From JANOYC01 sp031428675 (lineage in GTDB: Bacteria > Actinomycetota > Actinomycetes > Actinomycetales > Microbacteriaceae): 41,716 nucleotides of DNA. The stretch spans positions 1-41,716 of the forward strand of contig JANOYC010000065.1 of NCBI GenBank assembly GCA_031428675.1. The letters are read 5' to 3'. The notes beneath the pieces are model-generated. The model searched no databases, was not told the origin of the DNA, and was given only the letters and a program-made list of their open reading frames with translations. The first letter of the stretch is position 1. Every line of letters begins with the position of its first letter. Made by a program: the position numbers and the translations under genes. Below, piece after piece: positions 24,661 through 33,657 of this stretch.

Positions 24661-25113
24661 ATGACGAGGTATCGCGAACGACTGTGGCCGGCCCCGTGGC
24701 TGTTCTTCGGAACGGCATTGGTGATCCCCGCGAGTCTCTTAGTGTTCCTGCCGATCAACCCAACGGTCGGAATTTTCGTCGCGGTTGTTCTCTACCTCGG
24801 GATCGTTGGCCTGCTGCTGGCCGCGTCTCCGACAATTGCCGTCGAGGATTCCGAACTGCGAGCCGGACGTGCGCGCATCCCCGTGGCTCTCATCGGTGAC
24901 TTGACGGCTTTTGTCGGCGACGAAGCGTCGCTCGAGCGCGGTCAGCGACTCGACGCGCGCGCTTGGTTGCTCATCCGCGGCTGGGTGTCGCCCGTTGCCA
25001 AGATCGCGATCGTTGACCGCGACGACCCGACGCCGTACTGGCTCGTGTCCACCCGTCGACCGCAACGACTCATCGAGGCAATCGAGGCCGCTCGCGCGGC
25101 CCCGGGAAAGTAA
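24661..25113 (+). CDS. DUF3093 membrane protein
   Basis: Protein of 150 residues with two membrane helices near the N-terminus (about 12-28 and 34-54) and a soluble C-terminal domain. The start RYRERLWPAPW and the closing 'DPTPYWLVSTRRPQRL' are typical of DUF3093. Function unknown. ATG 24661 lacks a ribosome site, and TCGAAT sits where a -10 element of a leaderless mRNA would. Divergent from dut; convergent with DUF4193, leaving a 22-base gap. Confidence 0.87.
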   Translation: MTRYRERLWPAPWLFFGTALVIPASLLVFLPINPTVGIFVAVVLYLGIVGLLLAASPTIAVEDSELRAGRARIPVALIGDLTAFVGDEASLERGQRLDARAWLLIRGWVSPVAKIAIVDRDDPTPYWLVSTRRPQRLIEAIEAARAAPGK

Positions 25114-25135
25114 TGCCCGACGTGCAAAGACTGAT

Positions 25136-25429
25136 CTAAGCCGCGCATTCCGAGCAGATCGGTCCGAGCTTCTCGTCGTGGTCGAACTGCGAACGGTGCT
25201 TCACGAGGAAGCAGTTCACGCACGTGAACTCGTCTGCCTGCGGAGGGAGAACGACAACGTCGAGATCGAGGTCCGAGAGATCCTGCCCGGCGAGCTCGAA
25301 GCTGCCGGGGTTGTCGGAGTCATCTGAGTCGACCTGACCCGAGAGCTTGTCCGGAACGCGCTCCTTGAGTGCTTCGATCGACTCCGAATCGTCGTCGGTC
25401 TTGCGAGGTGCGTCGTAGTCGGTTGCCAT
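25136..25429 (-). CDS. DUF4193 zinc-ribbon protein
   Basis: Small acidic protein of 97 residues, conserved in actinobacteria. The N-terminal half is rich in Asp and Glu (MATDYDAPRK start). The C-terminal half carries four cysteines, Cys70-x2-Cys73 (FTCVNCFL) and Cys92-x2-Cys95, forming a zinc ribbon, with the typical KHRSQF between. Function unknown; a nucleic-acid or RNA-polymerase role is only a guess. The true start is the ATG at 25429; the longer open frame reads into the promoter of sepH. Confidence 0.9.
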   Translation of the reverse strand: MATDYDAPRKTDDDSESIEALKERVPDKLSGQVDSDDSDNPGSFELAGQDLSDLDLDVVVLPPQADEFTCVNCFLVKHRSQFDHDEKLGPICSECAA

Positions 25430-25573
25430 GCCTTGCCTATCCACTTCTCTTTGCCACTCTGAACGAAATCGGCGGGGTAAGTGTGCATGAAAGCGCAGTG
25501 AATAGCAAACCGCCGCGGTCGCGTCAATGCTGATCCGCACAATCAACTTTCGGCACGCCCACGGTATTCCCCG

Positions 25574-25598
25574 GAATGCCAGCAACTCCGTGGCATTC
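25574..25598. promoter_or_regulatory. Inverted repeat upstream of sepH
   Basis: GAATGCCA (25574-25581) and TGGCATTC (25591-25598) form an 8-bp perfect dyad around nine bases, 36 bases before the sepH start. It could be an operator or a leader hairpin; no regulator is suggested. Confidence 0.4.
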
Positions 25599-25634
25599 TT
25601 AGCGGTAATCGCCCAAGCTGGAGGAATCTTCGCC

Positions 25635-26708
25635 ATGCAGGAACTGCGAGTCATCGGTACAGAAAACGGTGCTCTCCTCGTCGAAACGCACGACGGCGAG
25701 CACTTCCGCCTACCGATCGACGAGAGCCTTCACTCCACGTTGCGTCAATCGTCGTCGCAGCAGGGCTCGACGCGTCGGATTGCGCCCCGCGAGATCCAGG
25801 CGCACATCCGCGGCGGGATGTCCGCACAAGATGTCGCGTCGATAACCGGTGTCGATCTCGAGTACATCCAGAAGTACGAAGGACCGGTGCTCGCCGAGCG
25901 TGAGTTCGTCATCGAATCTGCGCTGTCGGTTCCCGTGAACACCGCGATCGACGCCGACCCTCTCACAGCCGCAACGACCTTCGGGTCTGTCATCCGCGGG
26001 CGCCTTCGCGACCTATCTGCCGTCAACGAGCGCTGGGCGAGTTGGAAAGAACAGGAGAGCGGGTGGGTTGTGAAGCTCTCGTTCACCGCGAACTCGATCG
26101 ACCATGACGCCCGGTGGGGATTCGATCCGAAGAAGCTCGCGCTCTCTCCTCTCAACGGCGAAGCGGTGACGTTGTCACAACAAGGCGAACTGAACGGCTC
26201 ACTCATTCCCCGACTTCGTGCCGTGTCGATCGGTGAGCGACACGTCGACGCCACCCGATTCGACAGCGGCGCATTCACCAACGAGCCCGACGATCGCGAC
26301 ACGAGCCCGGTGGGTACAGCCGTGATGTTCACGCGAGGTTCATCGGGAGCCCCAGACGCTGCCCGGCTTGCGAAGTCGCCGCCCACGAACCACAGCCAGA
26401 CCGCTGACCTCCTTGAAGCGCTCCGTCGCCGTCGAGGCGAGCGCGAGAGCGCTTCGTTCAATCCCGACGATGTGGCAGCCGTACTGCCGTCAGCCGGCAT
26501 CCGACTGATCGACGTGCACATTGACGAGATTCCGGCGACGTTCGAGGAGCGCCCGTTCGACGAGCGCGCGGAAGCGTCGGCCGCCCGGCACGAAACGCCC
26601 CCTTCGATTGTTACTGCCCACAAGCCAGCGCAACGCAAGGGGCGTGCTGCAATGCCGAGTTGGGATGAGATCGTGTTCGGTGCTCGCTCCGAGGAAGACC
26701 CGGCTTAA
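25635..26708 (+). CDS. sepH: Septation protein SepH
   Basis: Actinobacterial cell-division protein that binds FtsZ and stimulates its assembly in Streptomyces and mycobacteria. It has 357 residues. The N-terminal DUF3071 domain begins MQELRVIGTENG and includes the helix-turn-helix region (about 50-85) with IQAHIRGGMSAQDVASITG. The C-terminal part is long, polar and poorly conserved, as in other SepH proteins, ending SWDEIVFG. GGAGG upstream supports ATG 25635. Its stop overlaps the convergent phosphodiesterase stop in TTAA. Confidence 0.93.
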   Translation: MQELRVIGTENGALLVETHDGEHFRLPIDESLHSTLRQSSSQQGSTRRIAPREIQAHIRGGMSAQDVASITGVDLEYIQKYEGPVLAEREFVIESALSVPVNTAIDADPLTAATTFGSVIRGRLRDLSAVNERWASWKEQESGWVVKLSFTANSIDHDARWGFDPKKLALSPLNGEAVTLSQQGELNGSLIPRLRAVSIGERHVDATRFDSGAFTNEPDDRDTSPVGTAVMFTRGSSGAPDAARLAKSPPTNHSQTADLLEALRRRRGERESASFNPDDVAAVLPSAGIRLIDVHIDEIPATFEERPFDERAEASAARHETPPSIVTAHKPAQRKGRAAMPSWDEIVFGARSEEDPA

Positions 26709-27850
26709 TCGCCTCTCGCGAACGCGCCCATCCTCAGTAGGGGCACGCGAACCTCTTCGGCAGAAAGCGAACCGTGCTGCCCGATCATGGCCATTCCGCT
26801 TGCCGAGGCGGTCGTGCGGTCGTAATAAGCGATGGACTTGCGAGCGGCAACGATGATGTCGCCTATCCGTTCGTGCACGGGCGGAGACACTTTTCCGAAC
26901 CAGCCGGCGGCAATGGCGTCGGCTCGGGTGGCAATCCAGCCACGGGAAGACTCCTCGGCACGCCACGACGAAACGAGACGATCTCGCACTGCATCGCTGG
27001 CATCCGGGTGCAGGTGCAGTTGCAGGCAGCGTGGGTCACCGGCGACGAATCGCACGCCGTCCAGGAGCGAGGGCACGGCGTCCACCGCGACATGCGACGT
27101 TGCCGGGACGTCAATGACACCATGGTCCGCAGTGAGAAGCACGCCGTCGCCCGCACCGAGTTGTGCCGCGAGATTCCGCACACCAGCGTCGAGGTTCTCC
27201 AACTGGGTGGTCCACTTGTCCGACTGCCAGCCGGATGCGTGGGCCGCCATATCCAGTTCCGGAATGTACAGGTAGAGCAGGCCGGGATCGTTCGACTCCC
27301 GGAGCCAGGTTGCCGCGATATCGAATCGCGTCTCCATGGTCGCTCCGGAACGATACTCGGCGCCGCGAAGCACCGCCCGGGTGAAGCCTGAGTCCGAATA
27401 GCGGGGATGACCGACCGCCACCGAGCGGATTCCGGCAGCCGCCGCGGTTTCGAACACCGTCGGAAGCCGTTGCCACGTCGCCGGATCCAAACGATCGTCC
27501 CAACCTGTCAGCTGATTGACGATGCGGTCGTTCGCGCGGTCGAGCACCGTGTACCCGACGAGGCCGTGCTCCCCAGGACTCGCGCCGGTGGTCAGAGTGG
27601 CGAGAGCCGCCGCAGTGGTCGTGGGAAAGCCGGAATGGATGACCGCCCGCTTCGTGAGCAGGCTCGCAAGCGTTCGCGCGTGGCCTGATCTGGCCGACAG
27701 CACGGCGGCGCCAAGACCGTCGACGAGCACGACAATCGCCCGTCGTGCTCGCGGGAGGCCCAGGCGATTCGCCTCTCCGGCGAGCGCGGCGATCGAACTC
27801 GGCATGACATCGGCAAGGCTCAATCGGTCGGGATCGAGCGCCGGTAACAT
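26705..27850 (-). CDS. Alkaline phosphatase-superfamily phosphodiesterase/pyrophosphatase
   Basis: Protein of 381 residues of the nucleotide pyrophosphatase/phosphodiesterase type. The metal-binding start VVLVDGLG (43-50), the nucleophile Thr in SGFPTTTAAAL (73-83), PELDMAAH (202-209) and TADHGVID (about 243-250) give the two-zinc site. No signal peptide is seen, so it is probably cytoplasmic. Natural substrate unknown. The ATG at 27850 has AGGA eight bases upstream; ATG 27859 is possible but has no room for a ribosome site. The gene is divergent from parC with at most 12 bases between starts. Confidence 0.85.
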   Translation of the reverse strand: MLPALDPDRLSLADVMPSSIAALAGEANRLGLPRARRAIVVLVDGLGAAVLSARSGHARTLASLLTKRAVIHSGFPTTTAAALATLTTGASPGEHGLVGYTVLDRANDRIVNQLTGWDDRLDPATWQRLPTVFETAAAAGIRSVAVGHPRYSDSGFTRAVLRGAEYRSGATMETRFDIAATWLRESNDPGLLYLYIPELDMAAHASGWQSDKWTTQLENLDAGVRNLAAQLGAGDGVLLTADHGVIDVPATSHVAVDAVPSLLDGVRFVAGDPRCLQLHLHPDASDAVRDRLVSSWRAEESSRGWIATRADAIAAGWFGKVSPPVHERIGDIIVAARKSIAYYDRTTASASGMAMIGQHGSLSAEEVRVPLLRMGAFARGD

Positions 27851-27862
27851 GGGGGCCATCCT

Positions 27863-30319
27863 ATGACTAGCACCGAGAACCCCACCGCGCCCGCTAACGG
27901 CGAACGCATCGAAGATGTCGATGTTTCCGCCGAGATGCAGGGTTCTTTTCTGGAATATGCCTACTCAGTCATCTACTCGAGAGCGTTGCCGGACGCGCGC
28001 GACGGACTGAAGCCCGTGCAACGGCGCATCCTGTACCAGATGGCGGAAATGGGTCTTCGACCAGACCGCGGCCACGTCAAGTCAGCTCGCGTAGTCGGCG
28101 AGGTTATGGGAAAACTCCACCCGCACGGCGACGCGTCCATCTACGACGCGATGGTTCGCCTCACGCAGGATTTCGTCATGCGCGTGCCGTTCGTCGACGG
28201 CCACGGCAACTTCGGCTCTCTGGACGACGGTCCGGCTGCTCCGCGCTACACGGAGGCCCGGCTGGAAGCGGCGGCGCTCGCCATGACCGAGAGCCTCGAC
28301 GAAGACGTCGTGGACTTCGTGCCGAACTACGACAACCAGTTGACGCAGCCCGAGGTGCTCCCCGCCGCGTTCCCCAACCTGCTCGTCAACGGAGCGAGCG
28401 GCATCGCCGTTGGCATGGCAACCAATATGGCACCGCACAACCTCATCGAAGTGGTCGGAGCGGCTCGTTATCTTCTGGAGAATCCCGACGCGAGCCTCGA
28501 CGACCTGATGGCCTTCGTGCCCGGGCCCGATCTTCCCACGGGCGGAACCATTTCCGGACTCGTGGGAATTCGCGACGCCTATGCGACCGGTCGCGGACAG
28601 TTCAAGACACGCGCCAAGGTGAGCATCGAGAGTGTGACCGCTCGAAAAGCCGGGCTCGTGGTGACCGAACTGCCCTATCTTGTCGGCCCGGAACGCGTGA
28701 TTGAGAAGATCAAAGACGGCGTGACGTCGAAGAAGCTCAGCGGTATTTCTGACGTCACCGACCTCACCGACCGGAGGAACGGGCTTCGTCTGGTCATTGG
28801 AATAAAGACCGGGTTCAGCCCGGAGGCCGTGCTCGAACAGCTCTACCGCTTCACCCCGCTCGAAGACAGCTTCAACATCAACAACGTCGCGCTCGTGAAC
28901 GGCGGGCCAGCCACGCTCGGGCTGAAAGACCTGTTGCAGGTCTACCTCGACCACCGGATGAGCGTGGTGCGTCGACGCAGCGAGTTCCGTCTCGCGCGAC
29001 GTCGAGAGCGCCTGCACCTTGTCGACGGATTGCTCATTGCAATCCTTGATATCGATGAGGTCATCCAGGTGATCCGCACGAGCGACGACTCTGAGGCGGC
29101 ACGAGCGCGACTGCGGGAAGTGTTCGATCTCAGCGAAGTCCAAGCCGAATACATCCTCGAGCTCCGTCTGCGAAGGTTGACGAAGTTCTCCCGCATTGAA
29201 CTCGAGACAGAACGAGATCGACTCCGCGACGAGATCGCGGCACTCGAACTGCTGCTGTCGTCGGTCGAGCGCCTGCGCGCGCTCGTTTCGCGGGAGCTGG
29301 AAGAGATCGCCGACCGCTTCGGCACGCCCCGGCGCACCCTGCTCACGGAGGCACGGCCCTCGATCGCGACGACGTCGTCGCGACGCGCTGCCCCGGTACT
29401 CGAGATCGCCGACACCCCGTGCCGGGTCTACCTGTCCACCACGGGCAAAGCCATTCGCGTCGATCTCGATCCCGAGCTACTCGGTGGCCCGACGTCGCCG
29501 ACGCGCAGAAGCAAGCACGACGCGATCCGCAGCGTGATCGACACCACCTCGCGCTCCGAGATCGGTGTCGTCACCAACCTCGGTCGAGTCGTCAAGGTCA
29601 CGCCGGTCGACTTGCCCGTCGCGCCAGCCAACTCAATCCAGCTCGCCGCTGGAGTGCGCATTGCCGATTATGCCGCCATTGCGAACAAGAAGGAGCACGT
29701 CATCGGCTTGGTCTCGCTCTCGAACGAACAGCCGATAGCGCTGGGAACCCGACAGGGCACCGTCAAGCGCGTGGCGCCCGGCGGCTATCCGAACAGGCCC
29801 GATTTTGAGATCATCGCGCTCAAAGCCGGCGACGAAGTGGTCGGTGTCGGTCAAGCGGCCGATGACGACGACCTCGTCTTCATTACCTCCGACGCGCAAC
29901 TGTTGCGTTACGCAGCATCCTCGGTGCGACCGCAAGGCGCGTCGGCGGGTGGCATGGCCGGAATAAACCTGAGCGCCGCAGCGAGCGTCATCCACTTCTC
30001 GTCAGTCGGCGCTTACTCCGACGCGGTCGTGGCGACGGTATCGACCTCCAGCGCGACCCTCCCGGGCACCGACGCCGGGCGGGCGAAAGTATCGGCGCTC
30101 AGCGAGTTCCCTCCGAAGGGGCGCGCCACCGGCGGCGTGCGAGCGCACACCTTCCTGAAGGGTGAAGACACCCTGGCAACGGCGTGGGCGGGAGTCGCGC
30201 CAGCGCGCGCCGTCGGATCGGATGGCGCCGTCAGGTCGCTGCCCGAAGCGGGGGCCCGGCGCGATGCATCAGGAACGCCGCTCGACGGCGCTGTCACCTC
30301 GATCGGCGCCAGCATCTGA
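27863..30319 (+). CDS. parC: DNA topoisomerase IV subunit A (ParC/GyrA family)
   Basis: Breakage-reunion subunit of a type IIA topoisomerase, 818 residues. The catalytic tyrosine is Tyr129 in APRYTEARL, and LKPVQRRILYQM (49-60) is the family signature. The winged helix carries HPHGDASIYDAM with Ala91 at the quinolone position that is Ser83 in E. coli GyrA, and Asp95. The C-terminal beta-pinwheel covers about 505-800 and lacks a clear GyrA box, favouring topoisomerase IV over gyrase. parE is the convergent neighbour, as in the sigA-parE-parC region of other actinobacteria. No clear ribosome site: GGGGG lies nine bases upstream, within the divergent gene's start. Confidence 0.92.
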   Translation: MTSTENPTAPANGERIEDVDVSAEMQGSFLEYAYSVIYSRALPDARDGLKPVQRRILYQMAEMGLRPDRGHVKSARVVGEVMGKLHPHGDASIYDAMVRLTQDFVMRVPFVDGHGNFGSLDDGPAAPRYTEARLEAAALAMTESLDEDVVDFVPNYDNQLTQPEVLPAAFPNLLVNGASGIAVGMATNMAPHNLIEVVGAARYLLENPDASLDDLMAFVPGPDLPTGGTISGLVGIRDAYATGRGQFKTRAKVSIESVTARKAGLVVTELPYLVGPERVIEKIKDGVTSKKLSGISDVTDLTDRRNGLRLVIGIKTGFSPEAVLEQLYRFTPLEDSFNINNVALVNGGPATLGLKDLLQVYLDHRMSVVRRRSEFRLARRRERLHLVDGLLIAILDIDEVIQVIRTSDDSEAARARLREVFDLSEVQAEYILELRLRRLTKFSRIELETERDRLRDEIAALELLLSSVERLRALVSRELEEIADRFGTPRRTLLTEARPSIATTSSRRAAPVLEIADTPCRVYLSTTGKAIRVDLDPELLGGPTSPTRRSKHDAIRSVIDTTSRSEIGVVTNLGRVVKVTPVDLPVAPANSIQLAAGVRIADYAAIANKKEHVIGLVSLSNEQPIALGTRQGTVKRVAPGGYPNRPDFEIIALKAGDEVVGVGQAADDDDLVFITSDAQLLRYAASSVRPQGASAGGMAGINLSAAASVIHFSSVGAYSDAVVATVSTSSATLPGTDAGRAKVSALSEFPPKGRATGGVRAHTFLKGEDTLATAWAGVAPARAVGSDGAVRSLPEAGARRDASGTPLDGAVTSIGASI

Positions 30320-30322
30320 ATA

Positions 30323-32404
30323 TCACACGTCGATACGGTCGCGATTGAGGCCGTCTCCCGCGATGATGAACTCCTTGCGCGGCGCAACCTCATTGCCCAT
30401 CAGCAGTTCAAACACGCGTGATGCTGCCTCGGCGTCGGGGGCGTTAACCCTGCGGAGAGTGCGGTGACCCCTATCCATGGTCGTGTTCGCGAGCTGGTCG
30501 GCATCCATCTCCCCCAAACCCTTGTACCGCTGAATCGGGTCTTGGTAACGACGGTTGGTGCGCTTGAGGCCAGCGAGCACGCCCTTCAACTCAGCTTCGG
30601 AATAGGTGTAGATCGTCTCATTGGGTTTCGAACCCGGATTCATGACAACCACCCGGTGCAGCGGAGGAACCGCGGCGAAAACCCGGCCCTCTTCGATCAT
30701 TGGGCGCATGTAGCGGAAGAACAACGTGAGCAGGAGGGTGCGAATGTGTGCGCCGTCGACGTCGGCGTCGCTCATGATGATGATCTTGCCGTAACGCGCC
30801 TGACTGATGTCGAAGCTCCGCCCGGACCCCGCTCCGATGACCTGGATGATCGATGCGCATTCTGTGTTGGAGAGCATGTCGCTCACCGACGCCTTCTGCA
30901 CGTTCAGGATCTTGCCGCGGATCGGAAGAAGCGCCTGATACTCGCTGTCTCGCCCCAGCTTTGCTGTGCCCAAGGCCGAGTCACCCTCGACGATGAACAG
31001 TTCGCTGTTGGCGACGTCGTTCGAACGACAGTCGACGAGCTTCGCCGGCAACGTTGAGCTCTCAAGCGCGTTCTTCCTGCGCTGAGTCTCTTTGTGCGCG
31101 CGAGCCGAGATTCGCGACTTCATCTCAGCGACGATCTTGTCAAGCACCAACGCGGTCTGCGCTTTGTCGTCGCGCTTCGGACTCGCGAATCGCTCCGCCA
31201 TGGTCTTTTGGATGACATTGGAGACGATCGCTCGCACCGCTGGCGTGCCGAGGATTTCTTTGGTCTGCCCTTCGAACTGCGGCTCGGGCAGCCGCACAGT
31301 GAGCACGGCGGTAAGGCCGGCGAGCATGTCATCCTTTTCGAGCTTGTCGTTGCCGACCTTGAGCCGCCGGGCGTTCTGCTCAATCTGGGCACGCAGGAAC
31401 TTCAGGAGCCCCTGCTCGAACCCCATCTGGTGAGTGCCGCCCTTGGGCGTCGCGATGATGTTCACGAAACTCCGGAACACCGTGTCGTAGCCGGTTCCCC
31501 AGCGCAGCGCGATGTCGACTTCGCACGATCGGGTCAGCTCTGTGGGCACCATGTGCCCGTTCTCCTGGAGCACCGGCACGGTCTCCGTGAAGGTGCCCGA
31601 CCCCGACATGCGCCAGGTGTCAGTGAGAGGCGCGTCGGTCGCCAGATGTTCGACGAACTCCGAGATTCCACCGTCGAAGCGAAAACTCTGCGTCTGCGGT
31701 TCGTCGCCGCGCTCGTCACGAATGTCGATGCCGAGCCCATTCACCAGAAACGCGGTCTGCCGGGCACGAGCGAGAAGTTCGTCGGTCTGGAAGTCCGCGC
31801 CCTTGGTGAAGATCTGCCGGTCAGCCCAGTACCGGATACGCGTGCCCGTCACGCCGCGAGCAACCTTGCCAACCACGCGCAGTTCGCTTCCGGACACAAA
31901 CGGGGCGAATGCGGCATCCGGGGTCTTCGCCGGGCCGGTGTCGGCGAAAACTCCGGGTTCGCCGCGATGGAAAGACATCGCCCAGGTCTTGCCGTCGCGA
32001 TCCACTTCGACGTCTAGACGCTCCGACAGCGCGTTGACGACGGATGCCCCGACCCCGTGCAGACCTCCGGACGCCGCATAGGAGCCCGAGCCGAATTTTC
32101 CGCCGGCATGCAGCTTGGTGAAGACGACCTCGACTCCAGACAAGCCGGTCTTCGGTTCGATGTCGACGGGAATACCTCGCGCGCGGTCGTGCACTTCGAC
32201 GCTGTCATCCGCGTGCAGAATGATCGAAATCTGGGAGCCGTGACCGCCCAGCGCCTCGTCGACGGAGTTGTCGATGATCTCCCACAGGCAATGCATGAGG
32301 CCGCGGGAATCGGTTGAACCGATGTACATGCCGGGTCGCTTGCGCACCGCTTCCAAGCCTTCGAGCACCGAGAGGTGACGTGCGGAGTAATCCGAACTCG
32401 CCAT
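30323..32404 (-). CDS. parE: DNA topoisomerase IV subunit B (ParE/GyrB family)
   Basis: ATPase subunit, 693 residues. The GHKL ATP site begins near VRKRPGMYIGSTD (20-32) and WEIIDNSVDEAL (40-51), with GGLHGVGASVVNAL further on. The Toprim domain has EGDSALG near 471 and SDADVDGAHIRTLLL near 544. The C-terminus YKGLGEMDADQLANTTMD is typical. GGGAGGAG before ATG 32404 fixes the start; an open extension to 32572 is leader. It converges on parC with three bases between stops. Together they make the decatenating enzyme; gyrA/gyrB are expected elsewhere in the chromosome. Confidence 0.95.
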   Translation of the reverse strand: MASSDYSARHLSVLEGLEAVRKRPGMYIGSTDSRGLMHCLWEIIDNSVDEALGGHGSQISIILHADDSVEVHDRARGIPVDIEPKTGLSGVEVVFTKLHAGGKFGSGSYAASGGLHGVGASVVNALSERLDVEVDRDGKTWAMSFHRGEPGVFADTGPAKTPDAAFAPFVSGSELRVVGKVARGVTGTRIRYWADRQIFTKGADFQTDELLARARQTAFLVNGLGIDIRDERGDEPQTQSFRFDGGISEFVEHLATDAPLTDTWRMSGSGTFTETVPVLQENGHMVPTELTRSCEVDIALRWGTGYDTVFRSFVNIIATPKGGTHQMGFEQGLLKFLRAQIEQNARRLKVGNDKLEKDDMLAGLTAVLTVRLPEPQFEGQTKEILGTPAVRAIVSNVIQKTMAERFASPKRDDKAQTALVLDKIVAEMKSRISARAHKETQRRKNALESSTLPAKLVDCRSNDVANSELFIVEGDSALGTAKLGRDSEYQALLPIRGKILNVQKASVSDMLSNTECASIIQVIGAGSGRSFDISQARYGKIIIMSDADVDGAHIRTLLLTLFFRYMRPMIEEGRVFAAVPPLHRVVVMNPGSKPNETIYTYSEAELKGVLAGLKRTNRRYQDPIQRYKGLGEMDADQLANTTMDRGHRTLRRVNAPDAEAASRVFELLMGNEVAPRKEFIIAGDGLNRDRIDV

Positions 32405-32580
32405 TGCGAGGGCTCCTCCCGTGTCGTCCGGCCGTCGTGGTTCCACCGCGGCTCGGCGGCGTGCCGTTCCAGAATATCTGCTGGTTGCGGCCGCGATCGC
32501 TCCGACACCCACCCTTGCATTGGGGATACGCTCCGAGCGAAATACCGCGCGATTGACGCACGGCTGTAACACTCGCGTGC

Positions 32581-32608
32581 TTGGATAGTCCTACGGAAGA
32601 ACTATTGT
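32581..32608 (+). promoter_or_regulatory. Promoter of the DUF7455 gene
   Basis: TTGGAT (32581-32586) and TATTGT (32603-32608) are 16 bases apart, with AAGGAG and the ATG 24 bases downstream. ATAGT (32585-32589) and ACTAT (32601-32605) also form a dyad over the spacer, which could be an operator. Confidence 0.5.
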
Positions 32609-32631
32609 GATCGCGCAAGAAGGAGCAGCAC

Positions 32632-32877
32632 ATGTCTCACATCGCCACAGATAGCGACGCGTTCCACAACAGTGCCGTCGACGAGCTCGAACACACCCTC
32701 ACTGCGCTCGATCGTTGCGACAGCTGCGGAGCACAGGCCTACGTCCGTGTGACTATGGCGAGCGGAGAGCTTCTGTTCTGCGCACACCACGCATCCAAAT
32801 ACAAGGCCAAGCTCGCTCCGACCGCGCTGGCGTGGCACGACGAATCCAGCCGCCTCCTCGACGACGCCCGCGCGTAG
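32632..32877 (+). CDS. DUF7455 small zinc-binding protein
   Basis: Protein of 81 residues with Cys29-x2-Cys32 (RCDSCGAQAYVRV) and Cys50 followed by His52-His53 (LLFCAHHA), probably one zinc site. Actinobacterial family of unknown function that is usually near sigA. AAGGAG is placed nine bases before the ATG. It has its own promoter and is followed by the convergent gatD 49 bases away. Confidence 0.9.
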   Translation: MSHIATDSDAFHNSAVDELEHTLTALDRCDSCGAQAYVRVTMASGELLFCAHHASKYKAKLAPTALAWHDESSRLLDDARA

Positions 32878-32926
32878 GCGCTAGCACGTCAAACTATTTC
32901 GGAGCAGTAGGAGCAATCCAGAGGGC

Positions 32927-33655
32927 CTATTCGGCGGTCAATCCGAGCCGAGTTGCGATCGCGTTTCGCGCGTGCAAGGCCACGTCATCAACCCGCCCAG
33001 CGAAAACATTGCGGGCGTCGTAGCGCTCGCCGAGGGTTGACGCCCGAAGCATGACGTCTGCGAGTGTCGGATTCTTGGCGAGGATCGGTCCGTGGAGGTG
33101 AGTGCCGATTGCGGAGCGCACACGAACCCCCTCGGTGCCGAGGGATGATGGCCCGTTTCCGGTGCCGCGGGTAACCGTGCCGAGTGGCGTCGCGCCGGCG
33201 GCGAGTTCGAATCCGCGCACGTGATTCTCGTATCCGATCAGGCGGGCGTATTCGGACTCAACAACGATGTCGTCGCTCGCGCGGTGATCCGCTCGCGTAG
33301 CGCGACCAGGGAAGATCCCGAGCCCCTCGAGGCTCCCGCCGTCGGGCATATCGATCTCGTCGCTCAGCATCTCCATGCCGGTTCCCACGGCCAGCAAAGG
33401 CACACCCGACTGCACCCAATCGTGAAGCTGTGACCGCACCGATTCCAGGGCCTCGAGAGTGCGCGGAATCGCCGATTCAGCGCCGGAGCCGACGACGACG
33501 ACGTCAGGCTTCTCGATCGCCACGTCGTCGAGATCAAGAGTCACGACGCGCGATGCGTGACCCGCCCACCTGGCGCGTTGCGCCAGAACAAGCGCGTTCT
33601 GCGCGTCGCCGTTCAGATCGAGCATCGTCGGAAACACCGAAAGAATCGTGATCAT
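32927..33655 (-). CDS. gatD: GatD-like glutamine amidotransferase lacking the catalytic cysteine
   Basis: Protein of 242 residues aligning over its full length with GatD, the glutaminase partner of MurT that supplies ammonia for amidating D-Glu of lipid II. Conserved landmarks are GLGIFPGRAT (111-120), IGYENHVRG (140-148) and the catalytic His188 in THLHGPILAKNP. At the nucleophile the family has an ICGGYQ-type motif; here the sequence is AVGTGMEM (89-96), so Gly91 (codon 33383-33385, GGA) replaces Cys, and Tyr-Gln becomes Met-Glu. Hydrolysis of glutamine by the usual route should be impossible. The frame is intact and the rest of the fold is conserved, which argues against simple decay. It lies two bases after murT. 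Confidence 0.9.
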   Translation of the reverse strand: MITILSVFPTMLDLNGDAQNALVLAQRARWAGHASRVVTLDLDDVAIEKPDVVVVGSGAESAIPRTLEALESVRSQLHDWVQSGVPLLAVGTGMEMLSDEIDMPDGGSLEGLGIFPGRATRADHRASDDIVVESEYARLIGYENHVRGFELAAGATPLGTVTRGTGNGPSSLGTEGVRVRSAIGTHLHGPILAKNPTLADVMLRASTLGERYDARNVFAGRVDDVALHARNAIATRLGLTAE

Positions 33656-33657
33656 CG

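Noticed and set aside
28082..29143. Open frame of 353 codons on the minus strand opposite parC
   Set aside because: Antisense shadow of a conserved gene with His/Glu/Val-rich composition.
33383..33385. GatD Gly91 as a sequencing error
   Set aside because: Cys to Gly (TGC to GGA) needs two base changes, and neighbouring motif residues (Thr, Met, Glu) also differ, so a single error does not explain it.
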